In this document: positions 34,801-48,324 of the stretch, piece after piece | Layout: each line of letters begins with the position of its first letter | How positions within the stretch are numbered: position 1 is the first letter of the stretch | Position numbers and translations under genes: made by a program | Assembly: GCF_000003855.2 (NCBI RefSeq) | Contig: NW_003101680.1 | Coordinates: 2,231,095 to 2,295,094 of the forward strand | DNA: 64,000 nt | Direction of reading: 5' to 3' | Origin: Blastomyces gilchristii SLH14081 | Lineage: Eukaryota; Ascomycota; Eurotiomycetes; Onygenales; Ajellomycetaceae | Notes under the pieces: model-generated | The model's database searches: none | What the model was told of the DNA's origin: nothing | The model's input: only the letters and a program-made list of their open reading frames with translations

Positions 34801-37700
34801 CTCATACCTTATATATCTCAATAACATTCTAGTCTTTTCAAACTTATATAATGAACATCTGAAGTATCTTGATAAAGTGCTTATAACTCTGACAGAGTAT
34901 AAGCTCTATGTTAAATTAACAAAGTATGTGTTTGAAACAGAAGAGTTGAAGTTTGTAGAACATGTAGTAAGTGATGACTGTATATATCTCATTTCAGAGA
35001 AATTGAATGTCATAGTGAATTGATCACAGCTGAGAAATGTACATTATATATAACAGTTTCTTAAGTTAATCTCATATTACTGCAGATTCATCAAGGATTT
35101 TATATAAATATCTGCATCACTCTCAGATCTCTTAAGAGAAATGAATGCAAATCTGTGAAAGAAGAAGTTTTATTCAATTATCTGAAATACTGTGTGTGAA
35201 GAGGCTTTTCTCATACTGAGAAAATGTGTAACAATATTCTCAGTGTTTATTTAATCAGATTATGATAAATCTTTCTATATCAAGACAGATGCATCTGAAT
35301 AAGCTATCAGAGACACTCTTCTACAGATGAATAAGAATGACAAGCTGCATCTGATAATGTACAATGATAGAAAACTATCAGGTGCTGAGCTCAATTACTC
35401 AGTGCATGAAAAGAAATTGCTAGCAATTAAGCATGCACTGACATTATGAGATAGATATATTGACAACAGATATATAACAACAGTGATCATAGATTATGAA
35501 AGTCTCATCTATCTATAATTAACAATAAAATCTTTCAAACACTTAGCACATTGAATCTCAGAGTTTCAAGCATATAATCTTCATATTAAATACTGAAAGA
35601 GATTGAACACTGTGATATCTGATGCAATCAGTTGCACACTTGATTTCATGAGTGAGAATTCTGTGAATCAGATATAAGAGATGTTCACATTAAACACACT
35701 GAGAAAATGCAAGGAATCAGAATGAGTGAATATCATGATCTCTCACTTGAAGAATGATAAGATATTGAATAACAAGTGTCTTACAAGAGTAGTAGAAGAG
35801 ATGCTTTCAAACTTCAAGCTAGAGAAATTGAAAAATGACATTATGCTTTATCACAATCTAGAATATGCAGAAGCTCTCTATCTAGAATCTTTATTTAGAT
35901 GTGACTTAATAACTCACATACACAAGGAATTCAGTCACTTAGAAAGCCCTGAACTTATGAGTGTATTTGAATTAAGAGCATACTGATCAAGCATGGCTGA
36001 GAACATTCAGACATACACTAATGAGTGTCTGAATTGTCAGGTTGTGAAAGAATTTAAGAAAGGGTTAGAACATGAGAAGGCACAATATCAGATGAAGTGT
36101 ATGATACAATCATTGAAATAATAAGAGATGAATCTCATAGACATATTACTGTGAATGTCAAATGAAAATTGATGAATAATCACTGCTATTAATTATGCTA
36201 CTGACTGGCCAGTCATGAAAGCAGTTTCAGAGATGATAGAGAAGATGATGATGAAGTTTCTACATGATGAGATCTATGTCAACTATGAAATACCATGCAA
36301 GATTCTAACTGATAATGATGTGAATCTCATAGAAGAAGTAGTGAGGCATTTTATGAGCCAGTTACAGATAAGACATCATAGAACAATGCTATATCATTCA
36401 CAGATAAACAGGAAGATGAAACACTTGAATAAAATCTTGAGCAACATGCTGATAAAATATCTAGTGAGTAAGTCTATAAGACTATGAGATGAATATCTCA
36501 GACAGGTGCTACTGACTACATGGATTGAACAGCATGCAGTCTTCAAGTGTTCATCATTCTACCTGTTGTATGAATTGCATCCGCGCATTCTGAAGAATAC
36601 TTTGAAAAAGATGAGAGAGAGAACAGCAGTTACAGACACAGCAGTAGCAGTTGCAGATGCAACAGTCATAAACACAGAATCAAGATTGAAAGAGATCAGT
36701 CACATACATGTAAAAGCTAATGAGTTACTTCTGAACTGAGCAATTCAATCAAAAAGAATACAAGACTCACTAGTTAAGAAATCAAGTCTCAAGATGAGAA
36801 TATGAGTTCTTGTATACAATGAGAGTTCTGAGAAGTTTCAACCTAGATGATTTGAACTCTATAAAATACTTAAATCACATTCTCTGAGAACTTACATATT
36901 GAAGGAATCAGAGAGATGAATCTTACACAACTTAATCAATGATTCATAACTTATGAAAGTAAAAATATAAGATTTGAGTGAATTATGATCATCTGCAGCA
37001 CTATCATCAGCATTGAAAAATAAGAGACTTATAATTGAAAAGTCTCATGAAGTAAGAGAAATCATAGATATTTATGAATCAGATGATCTCACTTATTCTG
37101 ACCTTTTCACAATTATAAGAAAAGAATGAAAAGAAATGAAGAAATCAGGTGAATATCATACTTTAATAAGTGATGAGACTGTAGCTGATTATATGATAAC
37201 ACACTGCAGACAGCAGATACAACACAGCAAAGAGCAGTCTCAGAGTGACAGACTTATACATGAGTCAGATCACAGAAGAAAAAGAGATTCAGAGTTGAAT
37301 TCAACTGTTTACATCAGTTCAATTGTGAAGATCACAGAGAATGAACTATCTGAAACATCTATAGATGTGTGAGATCAAGTCATCTTAATCTCTGAAAACA
37401 CTTAGAGATTGAGTGAGATTAGTTTTAATAGACTATTTACTGTAGTGATCTGAGCAGGTGAAGAGAGACAGTATAATGTATGAGACAGAATTACAAAAGA
37501 TAAAAGCTGCTGAACCTAGTCACTGAATACTGTATTATATAGAGATTGTGTAAGAGTAGTGACTAGCAGATAAAGAAAAAGTGTAAGAAAAGAAAAGAAA
37601 TAATGAATTGATTATCAACTGTAAGAGTCAGCTGCAAAAGACAAATATTATCATACACACTTTATTCATTTTCATATGTCACATGTTTAATCTATTTCCA
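31868..37700 (+). mobile_element. RIP-degraded gypsy-type retrotransposon (family 4), nearly full pol order
   Basis: Broken frames on the plus strand give, in order: a gag region with a CFNC...H...C knuckle near 33450; a protease-like ADTEAS near 33770 (expected D-T-G-A); reverse transcriptase 34450-35000 with YLNN at 34814-34825 where YLDD is expected; RNase H near 35270-35700; an integrase zinc-binding region (35726-35986); an integrase core (36215-36487) with LTDND; and the integrase C-terminal part to about 36970. Many Trp positions read TGA. The 3-prime LTR is not recognisable, so the right end is approximate. Cannot be functional. Confidence 0.75.
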
Positions 37701-37947
37701 ACATCACATCATCTGAAAAATATCAAAAACAAAGAAAATCTCAAAACTTGAGATCTGTAAGAGATTTGAGAACTGTAAGCTGCTCTTATAATAATATTAT
37801 ACATGTCTCTGATTTCTCTATCACTCTGTGTATGACATTAATGTCATTTATTGCAAGATTGACAGAAATATCAATATAGAAATGTGTATGTATACACATA
37901 GAGAAATTGAAGAAGAGTATGAAACCTGCAGAACCAGAAGTCAAGAG

Positions 37948-37978
<31 letters not shown>

Positions 37979-40900
37979 TTCAATTATAGATGTATACAGT
38001 CAGAGACTATGACATCTATCTGAGAAATTTTAGTTCTCAGGGTTTTTCCTATATCTGTAAAGTTAACTATTATACATTCATCAATTTCAGATATGCAAAA
38101 TCAGAAAATTCCAGCTCAGAATACAAAAACTGTTTACAAATTGCAGTGTTTTAACATCTTCTGATACTTTGAAATCATTTGACAATATTATGACAAAGGA
38201 AAAGAGAAATAGAACACAGTCTTAAAGATAGACATATTAAATAGATAGATAGAAAGAAATTGAAAGGAAAAGATAAAGTAAAGAGAGACTGTAACAAAAC
38301 AAATTATTAAAAGATAGTATATAGCTGTTTTAACAGACTATATCTGATTGATTTCCTTCTCTTCATATTTAGACAATTCTGAATTTAGTCATTTTCTTGT
38401 AGCTGCTTGAGTTTCTGATAGAAAGTCTATTAAGTATTTAATTCCTGTCTCAGTTGAGAATAAGAATCTCATATTTAATTAATTTAGATCATACTTCTCT
38501 TTCAATCTGGCTCTGAGACTATTGTATAATGCACAGTGCATTACAATATACTCAGAATTCTCATTTGCATTGCAGAATGAGCATTCTATTGAGTCAAATC
38601 TATCATCAAATCTTTGTATATAAGATTTGAAATAGCCATGTTCTAGTTTCAGCTGTATTATAGATGAGAATATTTTCTTTTTACATTTAATTGAACAAGA
38701 TTTTCACTTGAGTTTTGTTTCAAATCTTGAATAATGTATACTCTTCTTTTGTTTCTGTCAGCTTTCTTTTCACTTGTCTAAACAAGATTCTTTTATTTTT
38801 CTCTTTATAAAAGATCAGGACATAACTTTTTGAATAGATCTGCTTAATTCTGCACTCTTTTTTACAGCTGAATCAGTCAATTCATTGCTATGAATATTCA
38901 TATGAGCAGGAACTCAGTGTAAATGAATTATCAGCTTTAATATTCTTCTCTTTTGAATTTTTAAAACAGAGTTTAAGATCAGTTCAAGATTCATTTGATC
39001 ATTATAAATCTGACTATTTCGAAGTCTTTTTAAAGCAGCTTGACTATCAGAGAATATTCATGTCTCTTTCAAACTATTTCCTTTTTTATGAGATTTTATT
39101 TCTATGAGTTTGAAAGCTTTCACTATTACAAATAGTTCAGCATCAAAGACTTCAGATTCACAGTCTAGATTTCAGAAATCTGAGATACAATTAATATTAT
39201 CTTCAGTATAAGCAATGCCTGTGTCTAATCTATTCAGGTTCTCATTTTTTGAGTCATCTGAATAAATCAGAATAGAGTCTTTTATATTAATTGTAGAAAT
39301 TCTCTTCAAATGCTGTTCATATTCTTTCTCTTTTGATAGTTCACTTATTTATAAGTCTATAAGAGATTCAAGCTTTTCTCTTCAGAGAGACAACTTCTCA
39401 TGATCCACTTTTTCAACATTTAAAGAAGAAAATTAATTTTTAATCAGAGAGCATAGTCTGTACAGTTGAGAAGACATTTTCTTTAAAGAATTATTTTCAT
39501 TTCAATCAAGAAATCTATTCCAATTCACTTCATTTTCAGAGTTAATTAATGAAAATGAAGAAGAGACTCTTTCTCTGATTATATGATTTGGGCTTATCTT
39601 TATAACTCTCAGAGCATAGTTCATACAGGCCTTTTCAAATCTAATAGCAGAAGAAGGAATTGAAGCTTCAATTTTCATTGCTTTAATAGAAGATGATTTG
39701 AATGCTCTCAGAATTCTTCTCAAGACTCTGTTTTACAGACTTTGAAAGAGTTCAGTGAAATTCCCTTGATTATTTCATCAAAGTTGAACTTCATAATCAG
39801 CTACTGATGTAATACAGGCTATATATAACTGTTTCATAGCCTGGAAGAATAGACCTCTCTCTGTATTTGATAGTCTGATTATGTTATTCAATAGTCTTTC
39901 TGTCTTGACAGTTCTTTGTTGAATGTGATATTTAAAATTTAACTTGAAGTTTAATCATACTTCTAATCATTTGACATTTACACTGGGTTTAATCTCTCTA
40001 TTTAAAAGAGTTAGAGATAGTTCTTTCTCATTGAATCTAGAAAAGAAATGAATTAACTCAGTTTTATTCATATTAAATTGAATTTGATTGATATCTGCTC
40101 TAATAAAGATTTTCTTTACAACTTGTTCAATCACTTTCAAATTCTCTTTGATAGTTTTTGAGCTGTAGACTAGATCAATATTATTCATATAACTCAGAGA
40201 TCTCACTATTCTCATATTTCTATTCTTGAATAGATACACAGTGTATATTGTAAATAAAATGAGTGAGATTGAAGATTTTTATAATATTTCTATTTTTTAT
40301 CTCAGTCTTGTCTTATTTCATTTCATCAAAGAAAAGTTGTATAATTCTTTTAGATATAAAACAGTTAACTCATTTTATTAGAGAAAGTGACAGTTTTAAC
40401 ATCTTCAATGTCTGAATTAACTTTGACTTTGAAACATGATCAAATGCTTCTTTTATATCAATAAATACTGCAGTTGAGACCAGATCTTCATGCTTTGCTA
40501 TTTGAATATCATGAATAACTGAGAGAACAGTGTCAATTGCAGAACACTGTTTTCTATCTCTCATTTATTCACTGAATAAAAGAGAATTACTGACAGAGCT
40601 TATAAAAGATAGTTAAGTAGCTATTATCTTTTCTAAAACCTTTTCTAGACAGTTCAATAGAGATATTACTCTATATGACTTAGAAATTGAAGTTTTTCTA
40701 TTAGGTTTTGTAAGAATCACTTCAGTAGCTTCTCTTCAGCATTCAGAATGATATTCATTTTTCAAGAGATTGAAAAAAAGCTCAAAATATTCATTCTTTA
40801 AGTAGAAGTATGTATTTTGAATAATCAAGTGATTAATTAAATCAGGCCCTGCAGCAGTCTTAACTGAACTTGAGAAAATAGCTGACTCTAATTCATCTTA

Positions 40901-43900
40901 AGTAAGATCAGGTCATTCCTAGTCATTTTCATCAATATAGTTAAGAAGTGATATATTCTCTTTCTCTGAATCTGAATCTGATGAGTATTGAAAGAGAGTT
41001 CTTATAAAAGCTTGACATTTTTTCTCAAAAGTGTTTGCTGTATATGATTCATTCTGAAACTCATATTCTAAGATTGAAAGTTTTGCTACACTTCTTGTTT
41101 TAGTATAGTTAAAAGCTTTAAAAACTTCTTTTTCTTATGCTTCTTTAAGAAATTTATTCCAGCAGTCTGTTTTAGCTTTTTTAATATCTGAAAAATATTC
41201 ATTTCTGACAGCTTTGAACTCTTTATCAGAAATTATATCATTCTTTCAATCTCTTCTAGCAGTAGTCAATTGTTTTCTTTTAGATGTGATATTCTCATTT
41301 CATCAAGATTTTGAATACTCAGAAGACTTTCTCTTTGAAATATTATCTTTAACACTTGCTAGAATAATAGATGTAATGAGCTTCACTCTATTCTTAAGCA
41401 TTTTATTTGAGATATCTTGACCAGGATTTCAATACAGCTCACTCTGTCTTTCAGATTTTAACAGTTTTATGCTTTCTTCAACTGCCTTTCAGTCAGCTTT
41501 TTCAAAGTTAAACTGATTAGAGAGAAGAGAATATTCACTCATTTATTCCTCACTTAGTTTAATATTAAATTGAATAATCTCATAATCTGATTCTGATGTC
41601 TCATTTGAATTAATAAACCAGTTTACAAGTCTTTTTTCTATTAGATTTTGTGACATGAAGATTAGATCTATAATAGATTTCTGTTTCATGTCTTTTCTAA
41701 AGAATGTTTATTAATCAGACTTGTTAACTAAATCTATTGAATGCTCAAAGATTCATTCAATCAGATTATCAGCTCTTACTGCTCTTTTTCATTCTGAATT
41801 TCATCAGAGATGATGTGCATTGAAATCTCCTGCAATTATAGAGTTTCTTGATAAAGTTATGTTCAGAAATTCTCTATCAATTGTTTAGATGTTATTATTT
41901 TTCTTCAATGACTTTTCATTATAAATATTTATGAGCTGTATAGTATTAAACTCATTCTCTTTATCTATAATATCACTCATCAGAATATCAGGGTCAGACA
42001 TGATATTAAATCTTAGATTAAATTGATATCTTGATCTCTTTCTTTCATAGATCACTACTCTTGACTTTATCTCAGACTTTTAAGATAAAAAGCAGTAGTA
42101 GCTTGAATGAGAAATGACATATTTTTACTCAGCATTAAAATTCAGCTTCTGAAGCAGTATAAAATCAACTTTTTATTCAAATACAATTTGAAGATAAGAA
42201 TAAATACAATTTGAGTTTCTATTCACATTATTTTGAATAAATGTAATTTTTGAAGAGTTTTTAAACTTTTTTTGTTGTTTTTATTGTATATTCATACTAA
42301 AAGAGAGTAGAGTAGAATCTAATCACTATTATCAGATAGTAGATTATAACTATTCTGAAAAGTAGAAATCTCAACTGCTTGTATTATATCTAGTTTATTA
42401 TCAGAGTCATTTCTCAATTCTCTAATCTTAACAGAAGTTTGAGAATTCAAATTCTGTTTATATTTAGCTGAAGAATTAGAGTTTAAAGATTTAGATAGTT
42501 GAGAGTTCCTTCTTTTTGAGCTTACAGTTATGAGTTTACTGACTTGACTATTCTCTTCAGTTTTAGATTTGTTTTGAGCTTCATCTTTTCTCCAGTTCTT
42601 TTGAGTTCTTGAAGTAAATATACATTCTTTTGAGCTAGATGCATGTTTTTCTTTGCAGTTAGAGCATTTAAGCAGAGTGTATTGATATATTTCATCTCTT
42701 TTTAAGCATATTTCACATTTATGCTCACTAGTTTTGTGATCTCTGACATAGAATGCATATTTTGAGTCTCTGAAACAGAAGATTGTAAAGTATTCATATC
42801 TTTGACAGTTTGAACACTGTGTTTGAGCTTTGAGATTCATTCTTGAGTCTTTGTATTCATGAACTCTCATTTTCAAATCTGTCACTCTTACTTCAGAGAT
42901 CTTTGACTGTTTAAGTGTCTTTGTATATACTAGAACAGAGGCATTTCTTCTGCTTTGTCTGAACTCAATTGAATTTAGTCATACAGACTCTTTTCTCAGT
43001 TGAATAGAGTTGAATTCTTCTAATTCATTTTTGAGAAGTGATATTTCTTCTTCACAGTCAAAAATTTCAACTGAAATATCATGAAGAATGAATTTATCTC
43101 ACTTTTTATCTCTCTCAGATAGAATTTTTATGTTTAATAAAGATTCTACTACTGATTTTCAGAGATTCTCATTCTGAATAAGAAATTCTGCACTGAATTC
43201 AGGCATTGTAGTCAGAATGATAGAGTTTTCAAAGAAGAATGACTCAATTGAAGCTATAACTGGTTTTTAAACTTCAATATCAGTTATTAACTGAGAAAAG
43301 AACTGCTGATTAATTTTATTTCTGATTCTGAAAATGAGATTTGAGTTTAGCTTGTTCCTTTACAAGATGTCCTGGTTTAAGACTTTGAGAATAAGTCTTC
43401 TATTTCTGGAGATTTGAAAGTTTTTCTTCTTTTACATTTTTTTCTTCACTTTTCTATCAATAGAAGTATGAGTATTATTCTTCTCAGTTTTCTCAGGATT
43501 TTGAGCATGTTTTGAGATAGCAGGTTTAGAGACAGCAGATTCAGCTGCTTGAGTATATGTTTTCTTCTGATTCAAAGAAGAAGAAGTAGAAAAGAAGAAA
43601 GAAGAGTAAGATGAGAAGTCAGTGATTGTACTAGGAATTTTCAATGTTTTTTGAACTGTGTTTGAAATTCTGAGTTTGAACTTGATCATCTTCTGTAGTT
43701 GTCTATTCTGAGCATGAAGAATTAACAGAACTTCTTCATTTATCTCACTCAGACACTGCTTTTCAAGAATCTTGCTTGCTTTTTCAAGTTTCTGTATTTC
43801 AAGAACTTGTTATTTCTCTATTTCTTCTTTCTTTCTTCTCTTCAGAATTTCAATCTCAGAAATAGCATTTGAGAAAGCATCTTTTTCCACATCAACTGAG

Positions 43901-43950
43901 TGTATTTTTGAACTCATTGTTCTCACTCAATGAAAAGTTGATCAGACTGT
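37948..43950 (-). mobile_element. Near-complete Tad1-like LINE, minus strand, RIP-degraded
   Basis: The minus strand carries an ORF1 remnant (about 43917-42319), then ORF2 with an AP-endonuclease (AGDFNAHH near 41830), reverse transcriptase (TAAGPDLINH near 40850; ECSAIDTVLS-like segment near 40540; the YxDD position reads YMNN near 40190) and RNase H (HWVPAHMNIHSNELTD near 38900), ending in an AAT-repeat tail at 37948-37977 with a C-terminal CSFC...H...C motif near 38570. This domain order is that of fungal Tad1-clade LINEs. Stops occur throughout. The 5-prime UTR may extend to about 44900; its limit is not visible. Confidence 0.85.
42319..43917 (-). pseudogene. LINE ORF1 (gag-like, zinc-knuckle nucleic-acid-binding protein), broken
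   Basis: ORF1 of Tad-type LINEs binds the element RNA. Two open pieces survive (43689-43432 and 42885-42319) separated by stops. The C-terminal piece of 188 codons begins with a knuckle in which His is replaced (CSNCQRYEYFTIFC, Tyr where His is expected), followed by the KTSEHKCEICLK block and CSNCKEKHASSSKEC. The loss of His fits CAT to TAT by a C-to-T change. A start at 43917 (ATG, MSSKIHS) is likely. Confidence 0.7.
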
Positions 43951-45039
43951 TTTAATTGAGATATGTATTGAACTCTTTTGAAAAGTTGATCAGACTTTTT
44001 CAATTAAGAGGTTTCTAAGTCTATTTTCAATTGAAAAGTTGATTAGACTGTTTCAAAAGAAGAATAAAAGACTTTTGTGTATAAAATACCTGATTTTTTT
44101 CACACTAGTTCAGTAACTAGGTTAGATTTTTGAAGAGAATCTAATAAACTAAAATTGATTTTTGAGATAAATTAATAAAATCTTTACAATCTCTTTCTTG
44201 GGATACAGTGAGAAAAAGTATGATATCAATTGATAATAAATCAGATAATATGACAGTTTTTGAGAGAAAAACTGACAAAAAATAAATCAATTTTTTACAG
44301 AGAAATTGATTAAAACTATTCAATTTTATTCTAAATCATTCAATTCTTCTCACACAACAAGTGTGCAACTCAAATCAGTTAATAAAGAGTATAAAAAAGA
44401 ATTAAGTATTAATGAAAGCTCTTCAGTCACTGAAAAAGTAATTCTTACTTAAAAGAATATGAAATTATGACAGAAAACAACTCTGTTTTTAATTCTTTGT
44501 AAGAATATTGTGTAAAACCCAGAGAAAAACACCTTACTTTTTCAAGAGAAGTAAAAAACTATTTCTAAGATCTTTTTTTTGCATTAACTGCTGCAGAAGA
44601 ATGAGATAGAAACTGCTAAGATATACACTACTGTATACTCTCTATCAAGACTTTCTCTCTTCAGAGTCTTGATATTATAGAGAATATAAGTCTGTTTCTA
44701 TATAATAATATAAATATTATCAGCAGAATGTAGAGGAACTGGTTATTTCTATCTTAAAATAGAAGACTTTGTCAATGATTATATCAATATAGAGTTAATT
44801 CTCAAATTCAATAGAAATCTAGTGTTGCTATTCTCAATCCCTTGCAGAATCTATTGAATATTGAGATATTAAAACTAGATTTAATATATCTCACTATACA
44901 GAGATTAAAGGCTAAGTCAGACCTTGAAGTATACTGATTTTATAGTTATTGATGTGCTGTTGACTCGTTGTTCACTGATTATGTATTGAATGCTGTTACT
45001 GAGGTATCTTTTTGTATTATTCTGCTGAGAATGGGCCAG
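43951..45039. other. AT-rich sequence between LINE and SINE, unassigned
   Basis: The part next to 43950 may be LINE 5-prime UTR; it shows a loosely repeated GAAAAGTTGATCAGACT motif (43930-44050). The remainder holds no recognised coding remnant. From about 44970 begins the first copy of a short tandem host repeat described at 44970. Confidence 0.4.
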
Positions 45040-45523
45040 ATTGAGAGGGGTTATTATTATTATTATTATTCTTTCATTATACTCATATGCAAGCGGAGCT
45101 TATGATGAGTCCTTGCGTGATGTTAAATACAGGTCAAGTGTTGGTTATACAGGAGGAAATACAGGTGTTGAGACCACACCAAGATAACAAGAACATAGGA
45201 AAATACAAAGGAGTGACAATTAGATACATGCGATAATAACTTCCCAGCCCAGGAACATAGAGCAATTCATTGGAGCGATTTGTACACCTCTGTATTTATT
45301 AGAAACCTGAGGTGCTTGAGTTCCGGATTTAATGTATCCCCTGCGGGTTTCGAACCCACGCGCCTTGGTTTCCCACGCCAAGGTGCTACCGGGTGGCCGC
45401 ATTAACCATTCGGCCACCGGGGCGATTGAGAGGGGTAGTACAAGGGTGAGACTTGGTGTTGAAGTCTAGATACACTGGCGACAGACTGTGAAGATTGCAC
45501 TTCAGAAGAGTTCATTGATTATG
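44970..45523. repeat. First copy of a short duplicated host segment, carrying a SINE
   Basis: Sequence from GTTCACTGATTATG through GAGGTATCTTTTTGTATT to GGTGAGACTTGG is repeated at 45510-45523 plus 48330-48430, with few differences. The first copy is interrupted by the SINE at 45051-45424; the second is interrupted by the copia element at 45524-48329. The unit is about 160 bp once insertions are removed. Confidence 0.7.
45051..45424 (-). mobile_element. Intact tRNA-derived SINE, minus orientation, about 374 bp
   Basis: Reading leftward from 45424: a tRNA-like head with box A (GGCCGAATGGTTAATGC) and a canonical box B (GGGTTCGAAACCC), a 270-bp body, then an AAT-repeat tail ending at 45051. It is flanked by ATTGAGAGGGG at 45040-45050 and 45425-45435, an 11-bp target duplication. 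CpGs are intact in the head. A CCTTGG...CCAAGG hairpin follows the D-arm-like part, but the acceptor ends pair weakly. Of the three copies this is the best reference sequence. Confidence 0.88.
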
Positions 45524-48324
45524 TGTCAGGTCACGTGATCTGGCTTACTAATCCTTCCACCATATAACTTCTCACAAAGCTAGCAACCTTTCAATCACAC
45601 AAGCTTTACACCTTTCACAGGTTATGAGACCTGTTTTGCACAAAATCGCTGCCAATTCAGGATTCCTTGTCAATATACTCATTATTTGAACTACTGCTTC
45701 ATTCGATACACTCATCAGGAGTTAAAATCATCTTATTCTATCAGTATTAATGCATTTGAGATCTTGATAATCAATAATACTACTGCTCACTTAAAAAAGA
45801 GGCTTGCAGAAAATGCATCACATTTGCAAAAAAGCAAGAAAAAAAAGAGAACAATATTGGCAAGAATTCAATAAATGAATATCAAGAATTCAATAAACAA
45901 ATATCAAGATGGCGGATTCAATACAATCTCGCTCACATACATATTTGCAATCTCATGTTCTTTTCACTGAGTCAGTTGCAGTTAATGATGATGATTCTTC
46001 ACACTCACACTCTGCCAGTGAACATCCTTCTGAAGCCTTTAAAAGCTTCATTGAAGAACATCTCATAACACTCTCTCAATTCAAAGCTGGTTTGAATACA
46101 GCTTCTGACACAGTCAGGCCGGCCTCTCAATCTACTTGACAGCTTGATAAAGCTGGTTCTCTTGATGAGAATATTGAACACTCAGATGTCTATCATTCAG
46201 ATAAGACAATATCAGACCAACAGATAAAGCATCTCAAGATAATACTAGAGATGAACAAGGGAAAGTAAAGAGTTCTAGAACTTGAACTACAACTGAAAAA
46301 ACTTCATCAACAGAGATTCTCATTCTCTACAGATTAATCACAAGATGTTAATAATCATTCTGTCATCACATTAACAGCCTGTACAGTCACATAGAATTCT
46401 AATCTCAGTGAAAGGTTGAAATTCAATCTTTATGAATCAGATAGCTGTGTTGGCAAGGCAATATCTCAATTCAAGAAAGATGTCAAGAATACTGTGAGAT
46501 CAAACAGTCTAACTGATACATTCAATTACATCACATGAAGCATCTTCATGAAATTGAAACTGATTGATGCACAGTGTTGATATATGATAGAGAAACAACA
46601 GACTCAGAATTCTCTATAAAAAGATGATGAATGAGCATCATTCTGAGACACCAGAAACCGGTGGCTCTACACATTCATCTCAAACTTCTTGAGTGCAGGT
46701 GTCAGATCACATTTCTTCAAGTATGATGAAAATCGGATTGCTTATACTCTATGGAATGTGATTGAACAGGAATACTCTGTCCTCAAAACACAGTTACACT
46801 GTGAGACAGTTCTGGAATTCATGTCTCTTGGTGACACACAGGTCACCAATCTACACACATTCTTTGATAAGTTCCGGTCCGCCATCACAAAATTGAAGAT
46901 GTTGAATGCTCCCCCCTCAGATGCGTGGATATTTGATATCTTCTACTCAGTTCTACCCAACAATTGGAGGAATTACATTCAGAAGAAGATAGAGGAGATA
47001 CAGGATTCCAAATCCACAGCTGTGATATTGAATGTTGATCTTCTCATGGAGGAAATCTGTTCGCGGCTTGATCCTCCAAAAGATAAAAAGAATCTGCAGA
47101 ATATAGATTCTGCAGTCAACACAGCTATGACAGCTATAACAGCCACAACAACTACCAGCAACAATACATCGAATCCGGCCCGTGGAGGCTGTACTGGACA
47201 TGGTTGTGACAGTTCACAAGAGGGCTCCTGAAACCATCAGGGATCGGGAAATCCACCTACATGTTCTGAATGCGAGAGATCTCACTTTGGCACCTGTTGA
47301 TTGACCAATTCAGACAGTGCTCCAGATAATTGAAGAATCTACAACACTGCAAGGATAAAGGAATTCAAAGAAAAGAAGGAAAAGAATAGTGAGGGTGGAA
47401 CTCAACTATTCATTACAGATGAATCAGAGACCTATCAGATGGCAAACCTCGCAGAGGTTATCAATGTGTCAGCCTGTTACAAGGATCCCTCCAACGGGCG
47501 TTTATACATATCAAAGGACGTCATCTTCCAGGAGGACCTCCATCTTGCCGATCCATCAATACCGACTACTCCACACAACCCGAAGGTCCTACCCAATGCG
47601 GCCTGTAAAGCGGCTGCGGCGATTCCTTCAGAGACACCAGGCCTACTCACTGCAGCCTGTCAAGAGACTGCAGCGATTCCTGATCCATCAATTGATAATC
47701 TATTCATTGATGAGGAAATTCGACCTGAGTGTCCATTATTTCTTGTACCCACTAATAATTGGTGAATTGACTATGATATCTCCGCGAGAATACCTACTCT
47801 TTTAGTGCAGAATACACTGAACTCCCCGGAACTCACAGTTGAATCTGATGACCCTCCGACATCTACAAGGGATATCACTATAGTGGGGGAATCAACAGTG
47901 GGGGAATCTTCAGTGAGGGACAGTCTTGAAGACCTACCCACCGATCCCGAGATCACTGCACTTCCGATCCCGAAAAACCTCACACGCGCCAAAGCTTCCA
48001 TGGAATGGAAGTATTATTACAAGGCCTGTGTTAAAGAGGTCAACTGTTTGAAATATACACGTTGGAAAGAGAATATAAAGAAGATAGGGGGATAGGGGGA
48101 TAAAAATGATGTATATCATGACTGGTTTTTCATTACTTCACATTTTCCAGTCATTTTTTGTACCTGTACTTGATTTGAAGGCGAATTTTGTATATAGCAT
48201 CGTGTATAGTTACTCTGGTGAGTGGGGGTGTGAGGTCACGTGATCTGGCTTACTAATCCTTCCACCATATAACTTCCCACAAAGCTAGCAACCTTTCAAT
48301 CACACAAGCTTTACACCTTCCACA
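45524..48324 (+). mobile_element. Small non-autonomous copia-type LTR retrotransposon, 2.8 kb
   Basis: Two 96-bp LTRs (45524-45619, 48229-48324) run TGT..ACA and differ at only a few positions; both hold GGTCACGTGATCTGGC. TTATG flanks the element (45519-45523, 48325-48329), a perfect 5-bp target duplication. A primer-binding-like GGTTATGAGACC follows the 5-prime LTR and a G-rich polypurine tract precedes the 3-prime LTR. Internally there is a gag, a knuckle, then a jump to an integrase C-terminal stretch (YKDPSNGRLYISKDVIF, about 47480-47530) and a short piece leading to reverse transcriptase (to about 48090). Protease, integrase core and most of the polymerase are missing, so it depends on another element. 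Confidence 0.85.
45909..47300 (+). pseudogene. Copia-type gag remnant with zinc knuckle
   Basis: Starts at ATG 45909 (MADSIQSRSHTYLQS) and is open for 76 codons before a TGA. After further stops a 180-codon open part (46689-47231) carries the conserved gag core: TLWNVIEQEYSVLK, then LHTFFDKFRSAITKLK and NNWRNYIQK. A CSECERSHFGTC knuckle lies near 47262-47297. The first 700 bp show TGA stops and CpG loss, whereas the part after about 46660 is nearly clean. In copia elements this protein forms the particle; here it is broken. Confidence 0.7.

Noticed and set aside
31868..37700. Alternative genetic code (TGA read as Trp) in the AT-rich block
   Set aside because: TGA for Trp suggests a mitochondrial code, but the sequences are nuclear-type gypsy and LINE elements, other stops are present too, catalytic residues are lost, and the change equals the G-to-A pattern of RIP.
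45330..45424. tRNA gene
   Set aside because: Box A and box B are good, but the acceptor stem pairs poorly, the unit continues into a SINE body and AAT tail, and it is flanked by a target duplication.
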